NCBI GenBank assembly: GCA_016839405.1
Contig: JAEOUJ010000446.1
Location: forward strand, 1 to 9,209
DNA: 9,209 bases
Reading direction: 5' to 3'
Origin: Candidatus Gerdarchaeota archaeon
GTDB lineage: Archaea > Asgardarchaeota > Heimdallarchaeia > JABLTI01
A program made the translations under genes and the position numbers. This document shows, piece by piece, positions 1 through 6,948 of this stretch; within the stretch, counting starts at the first letter, position 1, and each line of letters begins with the position of its first letter. The notes beneath the pieces were generated by a model. That model was not told the origin of the DNA. It ran no database searches and saw only the letters and a list, made by a program, of their open reading frames with translations.

Positions 1-375
1 CATTTAATCATCAACCTTTTATCCAAATATCAATTATTTCTATGTAATTTTTAGTAGTAACTTAATTTTGAATATTGTGCCAATTTTTTCAAATGAATCA
101 AAATCTACTTTTCCTTTCAAATGTTCCAACAGGTAAAAGATTTATATAAAAAAATGGATCACTAAGTGAATTATTAATACTTTTAATAGCTGGTATTTGA
201 ACTATTAATAAAGAAAGAATTATTTGTAGCATTATTGTGGTAATAAAGTATTTTTTGAAAGGCATGAATTCATCTATAATTAGAAATAAATATTATTATT
301 AAAAAATCATGCTTTATTTTATTCTGTTAAAATTAAAGGAAAATTAAGAATTGATAATTGATTTACTAATTTTAT
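1..375. other. left-edge region without a long gene
   Basis: No ORF longer than about 55 codons is seen here on either strand. Contents are the doubtful small minus-strand ORF (98-265), T-rich minus-strand sequence just past the end of the 376-1026 gene, and a purine-rich AAGGTTGAT element (minus strand, about 10-18). That element sits 6 nt before a minus-strand ATG at 1-3 and could begin a gene beyond the edge. No tRNA, repeat array or insertion-sequence end was recognised. Confidence 0.5.
98..265 (-). CDS. possible small membrane ORF, doubtful
   Basis: An ATG ORF of 55 codons encodes a short basic start (MPFKKYF), one clear hydrophobic segment at about residues 7-26, and a short polar tail ending in ERKSRF. 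I do not recognise it. Only a weak GATGA-like element precedes the ATG. It lies 110 bp downstream of the DUF998-like gene on the same strand. In the +1 frame, a protein-like stretch overlaps its 3' end and continues to a TAG at 40-42 (GKVDFDSFEKIGTIFK), so the intact gene may once have spanned 40-265 and been broken by a frameshift. In AT-rich DNA an ORF of this size can also arise by chance. Confidence 0.25.
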   Translation of the reverse strand: MPFKKYFITTIMLQIILSLLIVQIPAIKSINNSLSDPFFYINLLPVGTFERKSRF

Positions 376-1026
376 TCATATATCATCCAGGTCTAATAAT
401 AAAATAGCAAAACAGCTTACAATTAGAACTAATTTTTGAAAAATTATAGAAAGCATTCTTGTTATTGAATTTCCTGTTATTTCAGAAACAAGAAAGAATA
501 TTGACAGTATAACTATCACTAAAAAAACCACTATGACTACTGTAGCATCTAAATAAAAATCAAAACTTTTTTTGATCGAAAATTTCTGACGTTTACGAAC
601 AAATCTGAGTAATTGAAGAGTGAAGTTTAATACACCAAATATAATTATAAATAGAACCGCACCAATTGTATGAAGAATCAATAAATTTCCTTTATCTTCA
701 GGTATAGCAGTTAAGATTGCTCCAAATGCAATAATTAAGCAAAATGATCCTTTGAGATTTCTAAAAGTAAAATTACTTGAAAAATATAATATAGAGATAA
801 TAATTGTAATGAATGCACAAAAACCAAACCCTACACTCATTATAATTGATGAAATTAAATTATCATAATTATTCTCATATGAAAATTGTCCACCTAATTG
901 ACTGATATAATGTTCAACAAATCTATACTCTTCAGGATAAAAATAAAATGCAAGACCTAATGTTAAAACTAATATCGGAACAATTAGCCAAAAAAATACT
1001 CTAATTGTTTTTCTCAGTCTCAACAA
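376..1026 (-). CDS. six-helix integral membrane protein, DUF998-like
   Basis: This 216-residue protein is almost entirely membrane. Hydrophobic helices lie at about residues 10-30, 58-82, 93-110, 118-142, 160-183 and 192-212, with a basic loop (RFVRKRQK, 141-148) between helices 4 and 5. After helix 1 there is a conserved-looking EHYISQLGG segment (38-46), and a PEDKG...LHTIGA stretch (109-123) leads into helix 4. This order resembles DUF998 and related Frag1/DRAM-like families, whose biochemical role is unknown. That assignment rests on motif pattern only. The start is TTG at 1024-1026, chosen because an AGGAGT Shine-Dalgarno site (1035-1040) lies 8 nt upstream. The gene is divergent from the serine hydrolase. 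No signal peptide cleavage site or soluble domain is evident. Confidence 0.75.
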   Translation of the reverse strand: MLRLRKTIRVFFWLIVPILVLTLGLAFYFYPEEYRFVEHYISQLGGQFSYENNYDNLISSIIMSVGFGFCAFITIIISILYFSSNFTFRNLKGSFCLIIAFGAILTAIPEDKGNLLILHTIGAVLFIIIFGVLNFTLQLLRFVRKRQKFSIKKSFDFYLDATVVIVVFLVIVILSIFFLVSEITGNSITRMLSIIFQKLVLIVSCFAILLLDLDDI

Positions 1027-1144
1027 AGCTAATAACTCCTAATATAAATTAGTAAACTATTTGTTAAACTTTATTTAAAAAAAGATAAAAAGTAAAATAA
1101 ATTAGTAATTCAACAATTGATTACAAGCAAAAGGTGAAAAATTC
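1027..1144. promoter_or_regulatory. shared divergent promoter region with both ribosome sites
   Basis: This 118-bp AT-rich gap separates two divergent genes that both start with TTG. On the minus strand a TTTAAATA box (1072-1079) would place transcription start near 1048-1050, followed by AGGAGT (1035-1040) before the TTG at 1026. On the plus strand a TTTAAAAAAAG stretch (1074-1084) overlaps the same box and is a possible TATA element for the hydrolase. AGGTGA (1132-1137) then lies 7 nt before its TTG at 1145. The Shine-Dalgarno sites are convincing; the promoter boxes are only plausible in DNA this AT-rich. Confidence 0.45.
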
Positions 1145-2542
1145 TTGGATGATATAAAAGAGGCAATTAAAAAACTCGAAAATATGATTATCGATTTGAT
1201 GATACAATCAAATATTCCTGGTTTTGGTGTTGGAATCATTTTAAATGGGCAACCAATTTATACTCGAGGATTTGGTCAAAGGAGTCTAGAAAAAAAATTA
1301 CCTATGACCCCTGATACACTATTTGGTATAGGCAGTGTGTCAAAATCATTTACAGCTTTAGCAATTATGCAATTAGTTGAAAATGGAAAATTAAAACTTG
1401 AGGACACTATTGACAAACACTTTGATATCGAGATATCTGATAAAAAGAATCCCATCACTATAAAACACATGCTTTCTCATTCATCAGGAATACCTGATTT
1501 AGGAGCTGTTATTGGAAGCATAATTAGACTTGAAAAAAATAAACCACCAATTTTACCAATCGGTTCAACTAAAGACATTGTTAGTTATATGAATAAATTC
1601 AAAGAGCTTGTGAGATTTAAACCCGATGAAATTTTCTTCTATAATAATGATATGTATAGTTTATTGGGTGCTTTAGTTGAAAAGATAACTAAAATTTCTT
1701 TCCCTGAATATGTTATTAAAAATATTTTTGAACCAATTGGCATGACACGATCTACATTTTATGCAGAGCAGTTAAAAAATGACCCAAAAAATGATGTTAT
1801 GACTGGATATATTTTTGATACAAATGAATTAGCATTAAAACCAATTCCTTTTCCACACGATCATTTAGCAGATGCTCCAGGGGGAATTTTAAGTTCTATT
1901 AATGAAATGTTACTATATGCAGCTATGATGATGAATGGTGGTAAAGCAGTAGAAAAAGCAATTATTTCTGAAAAAAATATTGAGACCCTTTGGAAACCAA
2001 TTATCTATACTCCTTATGGACAAGGAAAAAACCCACAATATTGTTTAGGGTGGATGAGACAAGATGATTTCTTTGAAGAGACTTTAATTCATCATGGAGG
2101 TAATGTTGGAGTATCATCAGCATTTCTTGCATTAATTCCATCAAAGAAAATAGGAGTTATTGTTGGAGGTAATCTTGATAATGCAATTGGTCCACAAATA
2201 TCTCGAGCAATTCTAGCAGGATTATTAGGTAAAGCACCAAAAGAAGCAGTACCAATTATAGGAACTTTAGAAAAAATCAAACCAATTTTAGGAACTTATG
2301 TAATGTTTGGTGGAGGAGTTAAAATCGAATTAACTTTGGATAATTTTGTTTTAATGGCAAAATATAATTCATATGGACGAGAAAGAACTGTTCCATTACA
2401 AGTAATCAACCTTGATGAGTTGACATTTGGCTTACCGGTAATTGAACCATCAATTTCTTCAATGACATTTAAAGTCTATATAGATAAAGAGAAAAATGAA
2501 ATCTATGCAACTGTTGATCGAATGGTTTTATTCAAACAATAG
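1145..2542 (+). CDS. serine hydrolase, beta-lactamase/CubicO (Pab87-like) family
   Basis: This is a 465-residue penicillin-recognising serine hydrolase of the PF00144 (class C beta-lactamase, CubicO, Pab87 peptidase) fold. The catalytic signatures are in order. The nucleophile motif S64-V-S-K67 sits in GIGSVSKSFTALAIMQ. HMLSHSSGIPDLG (108-120) is typical of the family. The second motif is Y166-N-N168, and the third is H317-G-G319 in HHGGNVG, followed by a PSKKIGVIV strand. Residues from about 375 to 465 form a beta-rich C-terminal domain of the kind appended to archaeal members. There is no signal peptide, so the enzyme is predicted to be cytosolic; family members act as D-aminopeptidases, esterases or peptidases, and the substrate here cannot be read from sequence. 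A true beta-lactamase role is unlikely without export. The TTG start is supported by AGGTGA at 1132-1137. Confidence 0.9.
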   Translation: MDDIKEAIKKLENMIIDLMIQSNIPGFGVGIILNGQPIYTRGFGQRSLEKKLPMTPDTLFGIGSVSKSFTALAIMQLVENGKLKLEDTIDKHFDIEISDKKNPITIKHMLSHSSGIPDLGAVIGSIIRLEKNKPPILPIGSTKDIVSYMNKFKELVRFKPDEIFFYNNDMYSLLGALVEKITKISFPEYVIKNIFEPIGMTRSTFYAEQLKNDPKNDVMTGYIFDTNELALKPIPFPHDHLADAPGGILSSINEMLLYAAMMMNGGKAVEKAIISEKNIETLWKPIIYTPYGQGKNPQYCLGWMRQDDFFEETLIHHGGNVGVSSAFLALIPSKKIGVIVGGNLDNAIGPQISRAILAGLLGKAPKEAVPIIGTLEKIKPILGTYVMFGGGVKIELTLDNFVLMAKYNSYGRERTVPLQVINLDELTFGLPVIEPSISSMTFKVYIDKEKNEIYATVDRMVLFKQ

Positions 2543-2544
2543 TA

Positions 2545-4728
2545 TTAATTTTTACTTTTTTCTTTTTTTATTTCCTCAAATAAATCTTTTTTATTAAATT
2601 CCAAATCTAGTTTTTTATAAACTTGTTTAATAGAATCTAGGTATAAAACACGATCAGGATTTATCGACAGCGCTTTCTTATAATACTTCATTGCTTCTTC
2701 TAATTCACCTTTTTTCTCATGTCCTTCCCCCAAACTATGTAAAGCACCATCAAATTGAGGATTAATTTGTAATGCTTTTTCCCAACATTCAAAAGCTTTG
2801 TCTAAATCATCCAAATCATAATATACATAGCCAAGATTATTCCATGTAAAATAATTATCTGGTTCTAAAGCTAATGATTTTTCACTACAACTAATAGCTT
2901 TATCAAATTCTTTCCTTTTCATGTGCAAATAAACCAATTCAGCCCAAGCAAATTTATGATCTTTATAGATTTCAGTAATTTTATAATAATAATCGATAGC
3001 ATCTTCATATTTATTCAATGCTACATTCATCCTAGCCATGTCCAATAAAAATTCAATATTATTAGGATCTAAATCCAATGCTTTTTGATAATTATTTAAA
3101 GCTTCATCATAGTTTTTCAAATTATAATTAGCTGCTCCTAAATCCGCCCAAACTCCAGACATTTTTGGATCTAATTCCAAACCAATCAAATAATAATCAA
3201 TTGCTTTATCAAATTGCCTAATATCAAAATAACAATTTCCTATTCTTACAATTGTTTCAATATCTTTTGGATTATTTGCATAGACTTTCTCAAAATACTC
3301 AATGGCTTTTTTGAACTCATTTATATTTGAGTAACATAATCCTATGTTGAAAATAGTATCCATATTATCAGGTTGTTTACTTCCAACTTTTTCAAATTCC
3401 TTTATTGCTTCCTTAAATTTACCTTCTTGTAAAAGAAGCAGTCCAATCCTAAAAATGACAGAAATTTCTTCTGGATTATATTTTAATATCTGCTCAAGGT
3501 ATTCTATTGCTTTATCATTCTGTTTTAAATTAGCATAAGCTGCACTTAAATATGACATTGATTGAAGAAAATCTGGATTTAATTTCAAAGCAGTTTCAAA
3601 GAAACTAATAGCTTCCTCAAATTCATTCAAATAACCTAAAGCAATTCCTGTATTATGTATAGCTATATAATAATCAGGTTTGAGTTTTATAGCCTCTTTA
3701 TAACATTTAATAGCTTCTTTATACTCCCTTTGAGCTAAGTAAATATTACCTAAATTATTCCATGTTGGAAAATCATTCTTATCAATTGCTAAAATCTCTT
3801 CATAGAATTTTTTTGCTTGTTTCCAATCTTTTTTCAATTGATATAATTGCGCTTTTCTAAATAGTAATTCTAAATCATTTATCAAGTATTTTAAACTCTC
3901 ATTTAGCAATTCAATTGCCTTATCATAATTACCAGCTTCTCTTAAGCAAGTTTCAAAATTAAGAATTGCTGGATAATAATCAGGTTTTAGCTTTAGTGAT
4001 TTTTTAAAATATTTAGTGGCCTTTTCATAATTATTTTGCCTTAAATAAACTAATCCTAAACCGTTCAAAGAAATAAAGTCATTCGGTTCAATAATAAGTG
4101 CTCTTTCATAATTTCTAATTGCTTTTTCATATTCCATTTTATCTAATTGACAAAGAGCTAAATTGGATATACTCTTGAAATCGTCAGGTGTAATTTTTAT
4201 CGCTTTTTCAAAAGCATCTATTGCTTTATCTATATCCCTAAGATCTCGAGCGCAATTTCCAAGATAAAACCAAATAACACTAAAATTTGGATTTATTGAA
4301 ACAGCTTTTTCTAAATTACTCAAAGCTAATTTAAATTCTTTAATAGACATATAAAGTAAAGCTAGATTTACATATGCATCAATAAAATTTGCATCAGATT
4401 CAATTGCTTTTTTATAGAATTCAATAGCTTTATCTTTATTAGCTAAATAGCTATAGACAATTCCAATTTTTGTTAAAGCTGCTGGATCTTTTGAATTAAG
4501 AGCTAAAGCTCTTTCATAGTAATTCAATGCTTTTGAAAAATCATTATGTTTTAGGTAGGTATTTCCTTGACCAATAAGGTTATCAAAAGCATCATTTGGA
4601 TCTAATTTAACGTCTTGTTGAAAATCCTCAGCAATTATTTCTTTTTTAGATGATGAAGCATATTTATCATAGGATTCCACTAAATTACTTTTTTCATCTT
4701 TTCTTTGATCTAGATTTCCTTCATCCAA
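2545..4728 (-). CDS. TPR protein with 19 tandem tetratricopeptide repeats
   Basis: From a TTG at 4726-4728 this encodes 727 residues. A charged tail of about 47 residues precedes 19 consecutive TPRs, each exactly 34 residues (DNA 4587 down to 2650), and a 34-residue capping helix rich in lysine. The usual TPR positions are filled: aromatic or large at 4, Leu and Gly at 7-8, Tyr at 11, Ala at 20, aromatic at 24, Ala at 27, and Pro at 32 in 14 of the 19. Repeats 1, 2, 7, 8 and 16 lack the proline. No catalytic domain is present, so this is a protein-binding scaffold whose partner is unknown. The open frame extends to 4896, but the extra residues overlap the divergent gene and look noncoding. 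ATGTGAT (4733-4739) lies 4 nt before the chosen TTG. A GTG at 4735-4737 is the alternative start. Confidence 0.88.
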   Translation of the reverse strand: MDEGNLDQRKDEKSNLVESYDKYASSSKKEIIAEDFQQDVKLDPNDAFDNLIGQGNTYLKHNDFSKALNYYERALALNSKDPAALTKIGIVYSYLANKDKAIEFYKKAIESDANFIDAYVNLALLYMSIKEFKLALSNLEKAVSINPNFSVIWFYLGNCARDLRDIDKAIDAFEKAIKITPDDFKSISNLALCQLDKMEYEKAIRNYERALIIEPNDFISLNGLGLVYLRQNNYEKATKYFKKSLKLKPDYYPAILNFETCLREAGNYDKAIELLNESLKYLINDLELLFRKAQLYQLKKDWKQAKKFYEEILAIDKNDFPTWNNLGNIYLAQREYKEAIKCYKEAIKLKPDYYIAIHNTGIALGYLNEFEEAISFFETALKLNPDFLQSMSYLSAAYANLKQNDKAIEYLEQILKYNPEEISVIFRIGLLLLQEGKFKEAIKEFEKVGSKQPDNMDTIFNIGLCYSNINEFKKAIEYFEKVYANNPKDIETIVRIGNCYFDIRQFDKAIDYYLIGLELDPKMSGVWADLGAANYNLKNYDEALNNYQKALDLDPNNIEFLLDMARMNVALNKYEDAIDYYYKITEIYKDHKFAWAELVYLHMKRKEFDKAISCSEKSLALEPDNYFTWNNLGYVYYDLDDLDKAFECWEKALQINPQFDGALHSLGEGHEKKGELEEAMKYYKKALSINPDRVLYLDSIKQVYKKLDLEFNKKDLFEEIKKEKSKN
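2551..2576 (+). terminator. T-rich termination tract for the serine hydrolase
   Basis: Just past the hydrolase stop codon the plus strand carries three closely spaced T runs (TTTTTAC, TTTTTTC, TTTTTTTA). Archaeal RNA polymerase can stop at such tracts without a hairpin, and none is seen here. The tract lies inside the convergent TPR gene, whose lysine-rich C-terminus (EEIKKEKSKN) generates it. Confidence 0.5.
2650..4587 (-). repeat. 19 tandem TPR units, 102-bp coding period
   Basis: The protein-level repeat has a constant 34-residue period with no insertion or deletion across 646 residues. At DNA level the units have diverged, but short identities remain at exact multiples of 102 bp. A 15-bp match (ATAATAATCAGGTTT) occurs at 3667-3681 and 3973-3987, 306 bp apart. 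A 12-bp match (ATTATTCCATGT) occurs at 2836-2847 and 3754-3765, 918 bp apart. Confidence 0.9.
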
Positions 4729-4732
4729 GTTA

Positions 4733-4762
4733 ATCACATAATTACTTTTTTTTAAATTATAA
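4733..4762 (-). promoter_or_regulatory. probable start signals of the TPR gene
   Basis: On the minus strand a TTATAATTTAAA box (4751-4762) is followed by ATGTGAT (4733-4739). The latter differs at one base from the archaeal ribosome-site complement AGGTGAT and lies 4 nt before the TTG at 4728. If the box is the true TATA element, the transcript would begin near 4731-4735, cutting into this site, so the mRNA might be nearly leaderless. The two readings conflict, and only one of the two signals may be real. Confidence 0.35.
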
Positions 4763-4814
4763 GCAATTATTATTTCGTTATGGTATTTCTCTCTTTTGTT
4801 TAGAGTAAAGGAAG

Positions 4815-4871
4815 TAAAAAATATAGAAACCTTGAATAAGATAATTGATGAATTTTGAATTATTTTGGTGG
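4815..4871 (+). promoter_or_regulatory. TATA-like box and ribosome site of the cyclase-like gene
   Basis: TAAAAAATATAG (4815-4826) could serve as a TATA element, with transcription start near 4848. GGTGG (4867-4871) lies 7 nt before the ATG at 4879. This ribosome site argues for the ATG at 4879 over the in-frame TTG at 4855, which has no comparable site upstream. Confidence 0.45.
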
Positions 4872-4878
4872 TAGAAAT

Positions 4879-5931
4879 ATGTACGAAATTAATCAAGATG
4901 TCATTGATTGGCTTTTAGAGGATACAAATCCACCTGTAAAATATTTAACATTAACAAAACTACTAGATCAATCAGAAAATGATGAAATTAAAGAAATCAA
5001 AAACAAGATTAATACTTACAAACCAATAACAGAAATACTGCAAAATCAAATTGAAAATACCTTTTGGTTTGACAAACATAAGAAGCACAATTATAAAAAA
5101 TATCTTGGAACTTATTGGCAATTGATCTTTCTTAGTGAAATGCATGCTCAAAGAAATAAACAAATTGAAAACGCAATTGAACACATATTTTCAACAGGGC
5201 AACCCAAAGATGGTGGTTTCTCATATGATGGAACTAATTCTTACATTATAATTTGTCTTACAGCAAATATACTAAGAGCATTAATCCATTTTGGGTATTT
5301 AGATGACGAAAGAACAACAAAAGCTCTTGAATATGTACTAACCAATTTTGTAGATACAAATGGGAAAATTCGTTGTCAACCTATTGGATTAATTGATAAT
5401 TGTTATATGACAATACCTAAAATTCTTCATGCTTTTAGCTCGATACCAAAAAATAAGCGTACTTCTCGCATAAACAAAGGAATTGATCTATGTGTTAATA
5501 GATTATTAGATAACCAAATCTATAAGTATCTCCCTGAGAGAAATAACGAATTTGTAAAAATTGCAAACGAATTGAAATATAAAGGACAACAAAGGATAAA
5601 TGAGAGAAAGAAATTCTTAGAAAAATATCCTAAAATGAAAAAAATTGCTAAACAAGGATGGACAAAATTTAGTTTTCCACTTAGTTATAATTCTGATGCC
5701 CTAGATGCTATGAATGCATTAGCATCAGCTGAAATAGATTATTCTCCAAAAATGGTAGATGCTCTAGAATTAATTAAAAGTAAAGCAATAAGTGGTAAAT
5801 GGTTAAATGAAAATAAATTCAAATCTCCAATGCATACACAAATAGAAGACTATCAACAAGAAAGTAAGTGGCTAACATTACATGCATTAGAAATTTTGAA
5901 ATATTATAAGAATATTAAGATAGCAAAATAA
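4879..5931 (+). CDS. squalene-cyclase/prenyltransferase-like alpha/alpha-toroid protein
   Basis: This 350-residue protein resembles the widespread, uncharacterised soluble family with prenyltransferase/squalene-oxidase-type repeats. Family hallmarks in order are DWLLEDTNPPVKYLTLTKLL (9-28), W63, YLGTYWQLIFLSEM (75-88), QPKDGGFSYDG (108-118), CLTANILRALIHFGYLDDERTTKAL (126-150), NGKIRCQP (161-168), C175, a linker rich in basic residues (about 216-260), WTKFSFPLSYNSDALDAMNAL (261-281), and a terminal SKWLTLHALEIL (329-340). It lacks the DXDD protonation motif of true hopene cyclases, and I see no convincing zinc triad of protein prenyltransferases. Enzymatic activity is therefore uncertain; C126, C166 and C175 are candidate ligands. 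There is no signal peptide or membrane helix. It is divergent from the TPR gene and 60 bp upstream of the Fe-S protein on the same strand. Confidence 0.8.
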   Translation: MYEINQDVIDWLLEDTNPPVKYLTLTKLLDQSENDEIKEIKNKINTYKPITEILQNQIENTFWFDKHKKHNYKKYLGTYWQLIFLSEMHAQRNKQIENAIEHIFSTGQPKDGGFSYDGTNSYIIICLTANILRALIHFGYLDDERTTKALEYVLTNFVDTNGKIRCQPIGLIDNCYMTIPKILHAFSSIPKNKRTSRINKGIDLCVNRLLDNQIYKYLPERNNEFVKIANELKYKGQQRINERKKFLEKYPKMKKIAKQGWTKFSFPLSYNSDALDAMNALASAEIDYSPKMVDALELIKSKAISGKWLNENKFKSPMHTQIEDYQQESKWLTLHALEILKYYKNIKIAK

Positions 5932-5936
5932 TTACT

Positions 5937-5952
5937 CTTAATTTTTTTTAAG
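5937..5952 (+). terminator. T8 tract after the cyclase-like gene
   Basis: Eight consecutive T residues (5942-5949) lie between CTTAA and TTAAG, 10 bp past the stop codon. This is enough for archaeal intrinsic termination. The same TTTTTTTTAAG could act as the TATA element for the next gene, with a predicted start near 5972-5976. Confidence 0.4.
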
Positions 5953-5991
5953 TAGAAACTAAACAGAGTGCGAAAAAAAGAGATATTCAAG

Positions 5992-6939
5992 ATGTCTAAA
6001 ATGAAAAAATTCTTTCAAAAAATGCATAAAAGAATGTTTAGTTCATCTAATCATATCAAAAATAATCCTAATGTAATCGAAGCTAAAGAATCAGCACCAG
6101 ATATGGGTTTCAGTCAAAAGATAAGAGAAATAGAAAATCCAAGAGAAATACTTGGTAGTAGAAGGAAGATGTTTTCACCAAAGATTATGTTATCAATGAT
6201 AAAAGAAACTGGTAAAGCAAAAAATACATTGAAGAAAAATCCCATTGAACCGAAAAAAAATGCACCAAAAGAATTATTTCATGAATTAGAAAACTATGCA
6301 GCATCACTAGAGCTAAAAATTGGTTATTCAAAATTAAGACAGGAACTAATCTTCAAAGATCAGGTTGTTCTATATGACAATGCAATTGTTTTGTCAATGG
6401 AAATGGATAAAGAAAAAATTGATATGGCTCCAAGCTTAGAAACTGGAAGAATGGTAATAGAAACATACAATGAATTAGGGATTAAAACCAATAAAATTGC
6501 TGAATTTTTAAGGAGAAAAGGATTTTCAGCTCAAGCTTCCCATCCTTTAGGAGGTGCTTTTAGTTATCCACCTTTAGCTTTGTTGGCGGGAATGGGTTGG
6601 ATTGGTAGACACGGGTTATTAATTTCTCCTGATTTTGGTCCCCGTCATCGATTAGCAGCAGTTTTAACAAATATTACTAATTTGCCTTATTTAGAAAAAA
6701 ATCCTCATGAGTGGATACAAGAGTATTGTTCAACTTGTGGACGATGCATCAGAACTTGTTCTGCAGAAGCTATTTATGAAAAACCCGTTACACAAGAAGA
6801 TGGAAGAAAAACACATATTGATATAGATAAATGCTTTCCAGAATTTTCTGCTCAGTATGGTTGTTCAGTGTGCATAAAGGAATGCATGTTTAATAGAGTT
6901 GGATATGAGAAATTAAGAGAACAACATAATAAAAAATAG
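5992..6939 (+). CDS. QueG/reductive-dehalogenase-like two-cluster [4Fe-4S] protein
   Basis: From the ATG at 5992 this is 315 residues. Residues 1-90 are a basic, probably disordered extension. Residues 93-235 carry the corrinoid-domain signatures shared by epoxyqueuosine reductase QueG and reductive dehalogenases: AIVLSMEMD, HPLGGAFSYPPLALLAGMGWIGRHG (184-208) and LISPDFGPRHRLAAVLTN (210-227). Two [4Fe-4S] sets follow: C246-x2-C249-x2-C252-x3-C256, then C281 with C291-x2-C294-x3-C298. It ends soon after cluster 2, so the HEAT-like C-terminus of long QueG proteins is absent. There is no twin-arginine signal, so it should be cytosolic. Family membership implies cobalamin-dependent reductive chemistry, but the substrate is unknown and I do not assign queG. 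An in-frame GTG at 5968 lacks a ribosome site, whereas AGAGAT (5979-5984) precedes the ATG by 7 nt. Confidence 0.82.
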   Translation: MSKMKKFFQKMHKRMFSSSNHIKNNPNVIEAKESAPDMGFSQKIREIENPREILGSRRKMFSPKIMLSMIKETGKAKNTLKKNPIEPKKNAPKELFHELENYAASLELKIGYSKLRQELIFKDQVVLYDNAIVLSMEMDKEKIDMAPSLETGRMVIETYNELGIKTNKIAEFLRRKGFSAQASHPLGGAFSYPPLALLAGMGWIGRHGLLISPDFGPRHRLAAVLTNITNLPYLEKNPHEWIQEYCSTCGRCIRTCSAEAIYEKPVTQEDGRKTHIDIDKCFPEFSAQYGCSVCIKECMFNRVGYEKLREQHNKK

Positions 6940-6948
6940 ATTTGTTCT

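Noticed and set aside
1276..1470. Minus-strand ORFs within the serine hydrolase (this one and 2092-2280)
   Set aside because: Both lie antisense to the catalytic-motif regions of a clearly coding gene and have no independent evidence.
3344..3538. Plus-strand ORF within the TPR gene
   Set aside because: It is antisense to repeats 11-13, and its existence follows from the repeat codons. There is no ribosome site.
2650..4587. Periodic DNA suggesting a CRISPR or satellite array
   Set aside because: The 102-bp period comes from 34-residue TPR codons. The units are diverged at DNA level and there is no constant repeat with variable spacers.
4729..4896. N-terminal extension of the TPR protein to 4896
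   Set aside because: The extra residues (rich in I, N, S, F) do not resemble the rest of the protein, overlap the divergent gene and its ribosome site, and have no ribosome site of their own. A TTG with an upstream site is available at 4728.
4972..5184. Minus-strand 70-codon hydrophobic ORF
   Set aside because: It is antisense to conserved cyclase-like blocks. Its hydrophobicity is the usual result of reading Lys/Glu/Asn-rich codons backwards.
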